From positions 1 through 26,636 of the IMG/VR virus record IMGVR_UViG_3300007960_003894: DNA of 26,636 nucleotides. One strand, given 5' to 3'. Both the position numbers and the translations under genes were made by a program. The notes under the pieces are model-generated. The model searched no databases. It was not told the DNA's origin and saw nothing but the letters and a program-made list of their open reading frames with translations. The DNA is from a virus. Positions 13,554 to 20,612 of this stretch are shown here, one piece after another; position 1 is the stretch's first letter, and each line of letters begins with the position of its first letter.

Positions 13554-14594
13554 ATGTCTGCAGCGATGAAGCGAGAAGGTAGAATAGGAGATGGATCTTT
13601 CTATTACTTTTTCCCCCAAGAAGTCACCAATCAAAACTACATGATGCTTCAAGTGTTGGAAAAATCTCGTGACGATAAGTTTGAGGTTCAAGAAGGCAAA
13701 TCAGTTGGTCGTGTTTTCATTTTTCCAATCCCTGCAAATCTATCAGTTGCTTCTAAAACGGATTACGAAAACAAGGGTCTTGGGATTCTAGGCGCATTGG
13801 GCGCAGGACGACTTAACACCACAGGAGCATTAGATGATGTTAGTTCTGCTCTTATGAATGGTGCTTCTGATGTATTTGATGGTAAGGGTTTAGATACGGG
13901 GGATGGCACACAAACAGGATTAGCAATTGGTGCAGTAGGACTAGCGTCTTTTGCTGCTTCAAAAATAGGTAAGAAATTAAAACTTGATGGATTGGCAATT
14001 GGTGGTCTTGCTGGTGCTACAGCTGGTGCAACAGTAGTTGAATCATTAGGACTAAAAGCAGGACTTGCGGTAAATCCACATCTTGCTGTTTTGTTTAAGG
14101 GAGTTGGATTAAGAACATTTGCATTCCAATATAAATTTGTTGCTAGAAATCAACAAGAATCTAATCAACTGCGTGACATAATAAAAAAACTAAACTACCA
14201 CATGCATCCAGATTATTTTGCTGGAAACTTTGCATTTAAATATCCAGATGAGTTTAGAATAGAGTTTTCACAAAATAGAAAAGATTGGTTATTTAATCTT
14301 AAAGATTGCGTAATGACAGATATGACTGTTAATTATAATGGAGAAGGTATGCCATTGTTTTTTGAAGATGTTGGTGGTCCAGTTTCTATTGATATTTCAA
14401 TGTCATTTCAAGAGACTAAGATATTTACAAAACGTGATTATGCTGAAGACTATGAAGTGGAAAGAGATCCTGAGAAACAAGTAGAACCAGAACCGATGAA
14501 ATTTAATGGAAGATTAATTCAGACACCAGAAGAGATAGAGCAAGAACGTCGACAAGATGTAGCAACGGAAGTTGCGCGCTCATTCTTATTATAG
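13554..14594 (+). CDS. 48: gp48-like baseplate tail-tube cap
   Basis: A 346-aa protein (T4 gp48 is 364 aa) that caps the hub and starts the tail tube. The second half carries the recognisable part: NPHLAVLFKGVGLRTFAFQY then KFVARNQQESNQLRDIIKKL, HMHP, and FAFKYPDEFRIEF, NLKDCVMTDMTVNYNGEGMP, SIDISMSFQETKIFTKRDY. The 'LR.F.f.fkf.pRn..E...ir.Ii...k..mhP' pattern is typical of gp48 and contractile-tail tube caps. A Gly/Ala-rich hydrophobic insertion (~77-175) separates the N-terminal strands from the core. ATG follows AAAGGTG and a late promoter. gp53 follows after 11 nt. Confidence 0.8.
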   Translation: MSAAMKREGRIGDGSFYYFFPQEVTNQNYMMLQVLEKSRDDKFEVQEGKSVGRVFIFPIPANLSVASKTDYENKGLGILGALGAGRLNTTGALDDVSSALMNGASDVFDGKGLDTGDGTQTGLAIGAVGLASFAASKIGKKLKLDGLAIGGLAGATAGATVVESLGLKAGLAVNPHLAVLFKGVGLRTFAFQYKFVARNQQESNQLRDIIKKLNYHMHPDYFAGNFAFKYPDEFRIEFSQNRKDWLFNLKDCVMTDMTVNYNGEGMPLFFEDVGGPVSIDISMSFQETKIFTKRDYAEDYEVERDPEKQVEPEPMKFNGRLIQTPEEIEQERRQDVATEVARSFLL

Positions 14595-14605
14595 GAGATT
14601 AATCA

Positions 14606-15181
14606 ATGAGTAATTATTTTTCATATTTTCCCACTACTGAACATGACCTAACTAATATTGGTCAGACGGTTAATCTTACTAATATTATTAGAAGGTTCAA
14701 AGTAAAAAGTTCTTTGTTTACAGATACACGTGCCTATCATGAATATTCTGTACGAGCAGGCGAAAGACCTGACATCGTAGCAGATAAGTTTTATGATGAT
14801 CCTAGTTACGCTTGGTTAGTTTTATTGTTCAACGAGATTGACGATCCAATATTTGGATGGCCACTATTCAACAAAGAGTTTGACGATTACATCATAGGTA
14901 AATATGGTAGCATACCAAACGCACAAGGCACTGTTCATGAGTATCGCAAGGTGTTAACTGAAAAATCAGTTAAGTTTGATGGAACTATTATTGGAAAAAG
15001 AACAGTCACCATAGATTTAACAACATACAATACATTAGGTGAATCTGTGAGAGAATCAATATCAAAGTATGACTATGAAGAAGAACTAAATGATAAGAAA
15101 GCAGAAATAAAAATATTAAAACCAAGATATGTCTCAGAAGTGCGAAAACAGGTTCAAGGTATTTTAAAAGATGGCATCTGA
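14606..15181 (+). CDS. 53: gp53, baseplate wedge protein
   Basis: gp53 joins baseplate wedges around the hub. The 191-aa length is close to T4 gp53 (196 aa). The visible hallmark is the LysM-like core YHEYSVRAGERPDIVADKFY and DDPSYAWLVLLFNEIDDPIF then GWPL, comparable to T4 ...YYIKGSPRPEELANAIYGNPQLYWVLLMCNDNYDPYYGW. The start has AGGAG 10 nt upstream. Its end overlaps the gp27-like gene by 11 nt. In T4, gene 53 follows gene 4; here 4 is divergent and 48 lies between. Confidence 0.88.
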   Translation: MSNYFSYFPTTEHDLTNIGQTVNLTNIIRRFKVKSSLFTDTRAYHEYSVRAGERPDIVADKFYDDPSYAWLVLLFNEIDDPIFGWPLFNKEFDDYIIGKYGSIPNAQGTVHEYRKVLTEKSVKFDGTIIGKRTVTIDLTTYNTLGESVRESISKYDYEEELNDKKAEIKILKPRYVSEVRKQVQGILKDGI

Positions 15182-16526
15182 TGGATATAGACATGCTGGG
15201 GATGTTGAGGTAGAATCTGCAACACTGATACTTTCTAATCAACAGGTTATTGATATATCAGAACTTGTTGCTGAAACCAACATATACCAAGACTTATTTA
15301 ATCACTATATCGAAGCAGATTTTGTGATGAATGACTCTTTCAACCTTTTTGCGCAGGGATGTTCTGGCACAGAGATAGTAGAAATATCATTTAGAAATAA
15401 AGTTGGTCCAGAAGCTTCACCACAACCAGAATTTATTCGTCATGTTTTCTTTGTCTATGAAATTACAGATAAGCAAAGGATATCTGAATTTAAAGAAGCA
15501 TATATTATGAATTGTATTAGTTTTGAAAGATATCAGACGATTCCAGAAAAGATTAGTCGATCATATGGACCGTCATCTATCAAAGACATGGTGCAAAAAA
15601 TAAATTCTGAATTTATCTATAATGATTCTGCTAAAACTTTCTATAGAGAACTTTCTAAAATAACAAATTATACTAAAACAAAAGAAGGTATATTTGATGA
15701 GACAAGTGGGCAGTTTCAATATGTCATACCAAATATGGTGATAGATGATGCAATAGATTTCTTATCTAGTGAATCAGACTCTAACGACCATATACCATTT
15801 TATACTTTCTATGAAGACGCAAATGGATTTAATTTTAGAAATATTTCTAATTTAATATCACAACCTATCGCTGCAACTTATCATCATTTGCCCACAAAAA
15901 CTGATGCACTAGAAAGAGATGCAATTAACGATAGACAGAATGACTCTGCGCAAAACTTTGATGACACATTTAAAATTATATCGTATAATGTAGTCAAACA
16001 AAATAATATATTACAAAATACAAACTCTGGGATGTATAAAAGTAAATCAATAGATATTGATATTCATCGAAGAAAAGCAAACATTTCAACATTTGACTAT
16101 GATAAGTATTCTGACAAGTTTAAGTTTATTCAAAATAAAATTTTAGGTGGATCAGATGGATCGCCTGTAATTTCTTTAGGAACTAGTAGAAAAGGTCATG
16201 AATCTGATAAGTTGTTGTCCGTAGAAAATCATCTACCAAAAAGAACAGATCAAACCAAACCAATTACTGATAGTTACAAAAGATCTATATTTAATGTTGT
16301 AATGGAAGTAATAGTTCCAGGGAGTGATACAATAATTATTGGTCAGATGATCGAACTGATGTTTTATCGTACAATTGGTGATGAAGTAAGGTTAGATGAG
16401 TACGATAAATATCTCAGTGGAAAATATTTAATCACCAAAGTTCGTCAAAAACTTACTGGGGCGAAAACAGGTGTTGACTATGTAACTGTAATAGAATGTA
16501 CCAGAGATGGTATAAAAGAAGACTAA
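15171..16526 (+). CDS. 27: gp27-like baseplate hub protein
   Basis: A 451-aa protein with the look of the hub ring that gp5 sits on (T4 gp27, 391 aa; phage gpD/VgrG-N family). The N-terminal beta domain runs DVEVESATLILSNQQVIDIS, IYQDLFNHYIEADFVMNDSF, then GCSGTEIVEISFRNK and RHVFFVYEITDKQRISE, EAYIMNCISFERYQTIPEKI. A middle IPNMVIDDAIDFLSSES...FYTFYEDANGFNFRN is the typical second domain where a helix is followed by 'f.f.e...g..Fr'. It ends with strands (YLITKVRQKL, DYVTVIECTRDGI). It directly precedes gp5, a T4-type functional pair. Start overlaps gp53. Confidence 0.82.
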   Translation: MASDGYRHAGDVEVESATLILSNQQVIDISELVAETNIYQDLFNHYIEADFVMNDSFNLFAQGCSGTEIVEISFRNKVGPEASPQPEFIRHVFFVYEITDKQRISEFKEAYIMNCISFERYQTIPEKISRSYGPSSIKDMVQKINSEFIYNDSAKTFYRELSKITNYTKTKEGIFDETSGQFQYVIPNMVIDDAIDFLSSESDSNDHIPFYTFYEDANGFNFRNISNLISQPIAATYHHLPTKTDALERDAINDRQNDSAQNFDDTFKIISYNVVKQNNILQNTNSGMYKSKSIDIDIHRRKANISTFDYDKYSDKFKFIQNKILGGSDGSPVISLGTSRKGHESDKLLSVENHLPKRTDQTKPITDSYKRSIFNVVMEVIVPGSDTIIIGQMIELMFYRTIGDEVRLDEYDKYLSGKYLITKVRQKLTGAKTGVDYVTVIECTRDGIKED

Positions 16527-16537
16527 AGGAGAAAGAA

Positions 16538-16717
16538 ATGCCATTACCAGATTCAAAAAGAGCAAAACAAATGCTTGCAGAAATCGTAACTAACGAAGCA
16601 CCAACACCAAAGCGAACACGCAGAACTGCTACGGTAACAGAATCTACTATTAGACCTGCGTTTTTGCAAGAGGTTGTAGAACCAGAAAATCAAATCCCAG
16701 AGGATGACGCTGAGTAA
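16538..16717 (+). CDS. Small hypothetical protein, 59 aa
   Basis: The ATG at 16538 follows AAAGGAG (16525-16531) and gives MPLPDSKRAKQMLAEIVTNE, then a basic Thr/Arg-rich stretch (PKRTRRTATVTEST) and an acidic end (EVVEPENQIPEDDAE). A longer frame from 16496 overlaps the gp27-like gene and lacks a ribosome site. Likely unstructured apart from the first helix. It lies between the two hub genes, so it could be an adaptor or chaperone for the hub or spike; family not recognised. Confidence 0.6.
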   Translation: MPLPDSKRAKQMLAEIVTNEAPTPKRTRRTATVTESTIRPAFLQEVVEPENQIPEDDAE

Positions 16718-16719
16718 AT

Positions 16720-17703
16720 ATGCGTGAGTTTATTGGTAGAAAAGGTTTCACGTGGTTTGTTGGAGTTATAGAGGATAGAAATGATCCTGTAAAACTTGGA
16801 CGATTGCGTGTACGATGCTTTGGTTGGCATACTGAAGACAAGGGACAAATCCCAACGGATAAACTTCCTTGGGCGATGCCGATGAATAGCATTAACTCAG
16901 CACAAACTAACAACATCGGAACATCACCGACAGGATTAGTTGAAGGTGCTTGGGTTATAGGATTCTTTTTAGATGGTGATCGTGCGCAAGAACCTGTTGT
17001 TATGGGAACACTTGCTACTATTCCTTCCGAGTTGGCAAATACTCAGGAAGGATTCTACGATCCCAACGGAAAGTATCCACAGGTGATTGATGAACCTGAT
17101 GTAAACCGTCTATCAAGAAACGATAGTGATAAACCTCATGATGTGCTTGCTAGTAAAGAAAGTGGAAGAACAACAAATGTCACCATAGCAAATGGTGGTG
17201 GTGTTTGGAATGAACCTGTTTCAGCATACAACGCAACGTATCCCTACAATCATGTAAGGGAAACTGAGTCAGGACACATCAAAGAGTTTGATGATACTTC
17301 AGGCAACGAGCGTATACACGAGTATCATAAGAGTGGTACATTCTATGAGGTTCAACCTGATGGAACTAAAGTGACTCGTGTGGTTGGAGAAAACTATACG
17401 ATTGTTGCTAAAGGCAATGATGTAAATATAAAGGGCAACTGCAATCTAACGATTGATCAAAACTGCACTACTTACATTAAAGGCAACTGGGATATACAGG
17501 TTGATGGAAATAAAACAGAGGTTGTAAAAGGTAATGTTGTAGAATCATATGCTCAAGATCAAGGAAGCATACATGCAACCGTAGTTACTGGTTCTAGAAC
17601 CGTAAATGTTTCAGATAATGTAACAGAAGTTGTTGGTGGATACTCTATATTAAATGTAACCAAAAATTATGATGTCGATGCACTAAGAATTGATCTGAAC
17701 TAA
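16720..17703 (+). CDS. 5: gp5-like baseplate spike without lysozyme domain
   Basis: The central spike that pierces the outer membrane. The N-terminal OB fold (FTWFVGVIEDRNDPVKLGRL then RVRCFGWH, PWAMPMNS, EGAWVIGFFLDGDRAQEPVV) matches T4 gp5N and VgrG spikes. The C-terminal part (~215-327) is a repetitive beta-helix: YTIVAKGNDVNIKGNCNLTI, TTYIKGNWDIQVDGNKTEVV, then further G-N and N-V repeats. The T4 lysozyme domain that sits between the two is absent, explaining 327 aa against 575 in T4. The middle has HVRETESGHIKEFDDTSGNE and RIHEYHKSGTFYEVQPDGT, the usual bridging strands. It follows a hub gene and is followed by a 65-aa gene and the PAAR tip. Confidence 0.92.
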   Translation: MREFIGRKGFTWFVGVIEDRNDPVKLGRLRVRCFGWHTEDKGQIPTDKLPWAMPMNSINSAQTNNIGTSPTGLVEGAWVIGFFLDGDRAQEPVVMGTLATIPSELANTQEGFYDPNGKYPQVIDEPDVNRLSRNDSDKPHDVLASKESGRTTNVTIANGGGVWNEPVSAYNATYPYNHVRETESGHIKEFDDTSGNERIHEYHKSGTFYEVQPDGTKVTRVVGENYTIVAKGNDVNIKGNCNLTIDQNCTTYIKGNWDIQVDGNKTEVVKGNVVESYAQDQGSIHATVVTGSRTVNVSDNVTEVVGGYSILNVTKNYDVDALRIDLN

Positions 17704-17900
17704 TGAAAGGTAAGTTTAAAATACTGAATGGCGGTAATGTAATTGAATATGATGATTACAATGATATACCAGTAATTTTTGATAATTTAATTAGTTTTAA
17801 ACCATATTGGCCTGAACCACCACACACAGAAGAAGATCATGCATTAATTGAAACATTTAATGATAAATTAAAAGAACTAATGAAAAGAGAGAAGAAATAA
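17703..17900 (+). CDS. Small hypothetical protein, 65 aa
   Basis: Begins in a TAATG overlap with gp5 and ends in a TAATG overlap with the PAAR gene, so it is translationally coupled to both. Sequence MKGKFKILNGGNVIEYDDYN, a strand-rich half, then PYWPEPPHTEEDHALIETFN and a basic helix ending MKREKK. Acidic and aromatic in the middle. No known domain recognised. Its position between spike and spike tip suggests a role in spike maturation or loading, an inference from order alone. Confidence 0.65.
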   Translation: MKGKFKILNGGNVIEYDDYNDIPVIFDNLISFKPYWPEPPHTEEDHALIETFNDKLKELMKREKK

Positions 17901-18190
17901 TGCCATCAGTAACAAGAAAAGGTGATGCTGACGTTCCGCATTGTTCTGATATGGTAAGAGATGCTCACAGTCCAAATGTCTTTTGTAATGGTATACAAAT
18001 AAGTAGACAAGGTGATGTAAACACAAGACACTTATTACCTGGAGCACCTTGTCCTGTTCATGCTGCACCAATTGCTGTAGGATCAACTACTGTATTTGTG
18101 AATGGTAAAGGTTGTGGTCGTATTGGTGATGCAATTAGTAGTTGCACCTCAGTTGCTGCAGGAAGTGCAAATGTTTTTGCTGGTGGGTAG
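17900..18190 (+). CDS. 5.4: PAAR-motif spike tip protein (gp5.4-like)
   Basis: A 96-aa PAAR protein that sharpens the tip of the gp5 spike; T4 gp5.4 has 97 aa. The repeated pattern is visible: MPSVTRKGDADVPHC, NVFCNGIQISRQGDVNTRH, APIAVGSTTVFVNGKGCGRI, GDAI and ANVFAGG. PAAR tips bind a metal through His and Cys residues; His14, His44, Cys51 and His54 are candidates here. Several extra cysteines (15, 29, 72, 82) are present. Follows gp5 and the 65-aa gene by stop-start overlap, so spike, tip and the small gene are made together. Confidence 0.95.
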   Translation: MPSVTRKGDADVPHCSDMVRDAHSPNVFCNGIQISRQGDVNTRHLLPGAPCPVHAAPIAVGSTTVFVNGKGCGRIGDAISSCTSVAAGSANVFAGG

Positions 18191-18198
18191 TATAAATA
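18191..18198 (+). promoter_or_regulatory. T4-type late promoter TATAAATA (gp25-gp8 cluster)
   Basis: An exact TATAAATA immediately after the PAAR stop codon. It is followed by a leader of about 70 nt before the 56-aa Hc1-like gene and then gp25, gp6, gp7, gp8. Within the leader, AAAGGGGAC is not followed by a start codon, and AAGGA (18265-18269) serves the ATG at 18276. Confidence 0.8.
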
Positions 18199-18275
18199 GA
18201 CTAAACTAACTGTTCTCTCTTTAAAGGGGACATCCTTATTATAACGCGAAGGCGAATTGAAGTCAAGGATTTTTT

Positions 18276-18446
18276 ATGAATATTCATGATTCTATAGTAA
18301 ATTTATTTGAAACGTATACTTTTGAAAGCGAGAAGTTTGCTAGTGGTAATAAATCGGCAGGAACACGTGCTCGAAAAGCACTTGCTGAGATAGCAAAACT
18401 TTGTAAAGAGCGTAGAGCAGAAATACAAAATTTAAAAAACGGGTAG
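18276..18446 (+). CDS. Hc1-like (histone H1-like) mini-protein, 56 aa
   Basis: A 56-aa frame with AAGGA seven bases before the ATG: MNIHDSIVNLFETYTFESEK, FASGNKSAGTRARKALAEIA, then KLCKERRAEIQNLKNG. The motif K-F-x-x-G-N-K-S-A-G-T-R-A-R-K-A-L followed by a basic helix resembles the N-terminal part of Hc1-type histone H1-like proteins of Chlamydia and Bacteroidetes. The long lysine-rich DNA-binding tail of Chlamydia Hc1 is missing. Probably a two-helix hairpin. It heads the late gp25-gp8 cluster behind its own late promoter, four bases before gp25. A DNA- or nucleic-acid-binding role is inferred from family resemblance only. Confidence 0.7.
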   Translation: MNIHDSIVNLFETYTFESEKFASGNKSAGTRARKALAEIAKLCKERRAEIQNLKNG

Positions 18447-18450
18447 ATAA

Positions 18451-18849
18451 ATGGCAGAACCAAAGGCAAATTTCTTCAGCGATATTGCACTGGGATTTAA
18501 CGCACATCCAATTACTGGAAATCTGCAGCGCAAAACCGATGATGAAGCAATCAAACAGTCAGTAAAGTCTTTGGTTTTAACAAATTTTTTTGAAAGACCA
18601 TTCAAACCTAATATTGGTTGCTCAATAAGATATTTGTTGTTTGAGTTATTCACACCTGCAACCAAACAAATGATGGAAAATGCGATTAGTGAGGTTATAA
18701 GAAACTACGAGCCACGTGTGAATTTGCAAACAGTAAACATAAAAGAAGATCAAGATCGTAATCGTTTAGAAGCGACTATTATCTTCCGAATAAAGAACAG
18801 ACCAAACCAACCGATTAATTTAAGCATTATTCTAGAAAGAGTAAGGTAA
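18451..18849 (+). CDS. 25: gp25, baseplate wedge / sheath initiator
   Basis: At 132 aa it has the same length as T4 gp25, the wedge protein with a lysozyme-related fold (without lysozyme activity) that starts sheath assembly. Visible: the DIALGFNAHPITGNLQRKTD opening, AIKQSVKSLVLTNFFERPFK, the PNIGCSIRYLLFELFTPAT segment, NYEPRV and the strand pair ending in NLSIILERVR. The ERPF...G....LFE signature is the family hallmark. TAATG overlap with gp6, with which gp25 forms the core wedge in contractile tails. Confidence 0.96.
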   Translation: MAEPKANFFSDIALGFNAHPITGNLQRKTDDEAIKQSVKSLVLTNFFERPFKPNIGCSIRYLLFELFTPATKQMMENAISEVIRNYEPRVNLQTVNIKEDQDRNRLEATIIFRIKNRPNQPINLSIILERVR

Positions 18850-20612
18850 TGGCTACCGCAAATACATATCTGAAGGTAACTGAAGTAGATTTTGATCAAA
18901 TACGAACAAATCTAAAAACGTATCTAAGCACACAAGATCAATTTCAAGATTACAACTTTGAGGGTTCCGCATTAGCGACGCTCTTAGATGTTCTTGCATA
19001 TAATACTCATTATAATGCATTCTATTTAAATATGCTTGCGAATGAGATGTTCTTAGATACTGCTCAGCAAAGAGACTCGGTTGTATCACGTGCTAAAGAA
19101 CTTGGGTATACACCAACTTCAGCAATTGGAGCACAAGCAAATGTATCACTGACATTTACTGGAATTGCCAATAATGTTTCTCAATTTACCATCCCAAGAA
19201 ATGCAAGTTTCACGACAACAGTTGATGATGTAAGTTACACCTACATTGTTCCTGAGGCAAAAACAGTATATAAATCAGGTGGAAACTGGCAAACATCAGT
19301 TATTATCAAAGAAGGCACACCACTTACTCACCGATTCACTGTAAGTAACGTTACTCCTGAAAGATATATTCTACCAAATGCTAATGTTGACACGTCAAGC
19401 ATTAAAGTTACAGTGCAAGAATCTGCAGCAGACACAACTACTACTGAATATACAAGGGCAACTAATACAAATCAAATTGGTGCCACTTCTGCTGTTTATT
19501 TCCTTGAAGAATCAGCAGATCAAAAATACGAAATTGTTTTTAGTCCAGGAACTTTAGGCAAACCAGTTAAAAATGGAAACATAGTTATAATTGAATATTT
19601 GGTTTGTAATGCTGCGGATACCGATGGCGCAAGCACATTTACCATAGATAATTTAAATTTAGATGTGTCCTATACTTCTTCATCTGTAACAACCAATCGT
19701 ATTTCTTCTGGTGGTAAAAATCAAGAATCTGTTGATTCTATTAAGTTTAATGCACCAAGAAACTTTCAAACACAAAACCGTGCAATTATTGAAAACGACT
19801 ACGAACGAATTATCATCGGAGAAAACTCTGATATATCATCGGTAATTGCCTATGGAGGCGAGAAAGCAGATCCTGCAGTTTATGGTAAAGTTTATGTTGC
19901 AATTAAACCAGTTTCATCATTGTTTTCTACAATAAACAGAAAGGCAAAGTTGAAAGCATCAATTGCTGATAGAACTCCTTTGGGTATTGATACAGTTATT
20001 ATTGATCCAACCTATACATATTTGATACCAACTATCACAAGTTATTATAATGCTACAACTACAACAGCAACACGTGCCCAAGTAGAAGCAGCAATATCTA
20101 CTGCTATTACAAATTTCTCATCTAACAATCTTGAAAAATTTGATAAGAAATTTAGGTTTTCTAGATTCGTTAGATCTTTAGATAATATTACAACTGGAAA
20201 TATATTGAATACTGATGCATCTATTGTTATGCAAAGAAAAATAGTACCTTTGGTAAACGTCGCTCAAAGTATAACAATTTTGTTTAATAATCCAATTACA
20301 GTTTCAACAGTTTCTTCTTCACAGTTTTCTTTTGGAGGATTTAACTGTTTCTTCGACGACAACGGATCTGGATTGATTAGAATATTTCGATATAGTTCAG
20401 GTACAAAGGTTGTTGTAAAAGCAAATGCAGGAACTATAGATTATACAACTGGTAAGGTTATTTTAAATGATTTTGCGCCAACAGCATATGTTGACGATCA
20501 ACTCAAATTTAATGTAACTCCAGAAAAATTAGATGTGATACCAGTGAGAGATCAAATACTGTTAATGAATGCTGCAGACGCAAAAATAACCACAGTGGGT
20601 GAGTACGAGTAA
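18849..20612 (+). CDS. 6: gp6, baseplate wedge protein
   Basis: A 587-aa homologue of T4 gp6 (660 aa), which forms the continuous ring of the baseplate wedge. The N-terminus has TEVDFDQIRTNLKTYLSTQD, then NFEGSALATLLDVLAYNTHY, NMLANEMFLDTAQQRDSVVS and RAKELGYTPTSAIGAQANVS, the family pattern of 'f.Gs....lldvlAynt...a......nE.flDtA..R.sV...Ak.lGY.P.S..ga.a'. Later segments include NRAIIENDYERIIIGE ('taeDYe.ii') and a C-terminal wedge core. No sign of truncation. Stop-start overlaps join it to gp25 and gp7. Confidence 0.95.
   Translation: MATANTYLKVTEVDFDQIRTNLKTYLSTQDQFQDYNFEGSALATLLDVLAYNTHYNAFYLNMLANEMFLDTAQQRDSVVSRAKELGYTPTSAIGAQANVSLTFTGIANNVSQFTIPRNASFTTTVDDVSYTYIVPEAKTVYKSGGNWQTSVIIKEGTPLTHRFTVSNVTPERYILPNANVDTSSIKVTVQESAADTTTTEYTRATNTNQIGATSAVYFLEESADQKYEIVFSPGTLGKPVKNGNIVIIEYLVCNAADTDGASTFTIDNLNLDVSYTSSSVTTNRISSGGKNQESVDSIKFNAPRNFQTQNRAIIENDYERIIIGENSDISSVIAYGGEKADPAVYGKVYVAIKPVSSLFSTINRKAKLKASIADRTPLGIDTVIIDPTYTYLIPTITSYYNATTTTATRAQVEAAISTAITNFSSNNLEKFDKKFRFSRFVRSLDNITTGNILNTDASIVMQRKIVPLVNVAQSITILFNNPITVSTVSSSQFSFGGFNCFFDDNGSGLIRIFRYSSGTKVVVKANAGTIDYTTGKVILNDFAPTAYVDDQLKFNVTPEKLDVIPVRDQILLMNAADAKITTVGEYE

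Noticed and set aside
13548-13555. TATAAATG at the gp48 start
   Set aside because: One base off the late box and it contains the start codon itself; the exact box at 13509-13516 is correctly placed.
16712-16719. GTAAATAT before gp5 as a late promoter
   Set aside because: It lies directly before the ATG and the gene is already covered by upstream transcription through gp48, gp53 and gp27.
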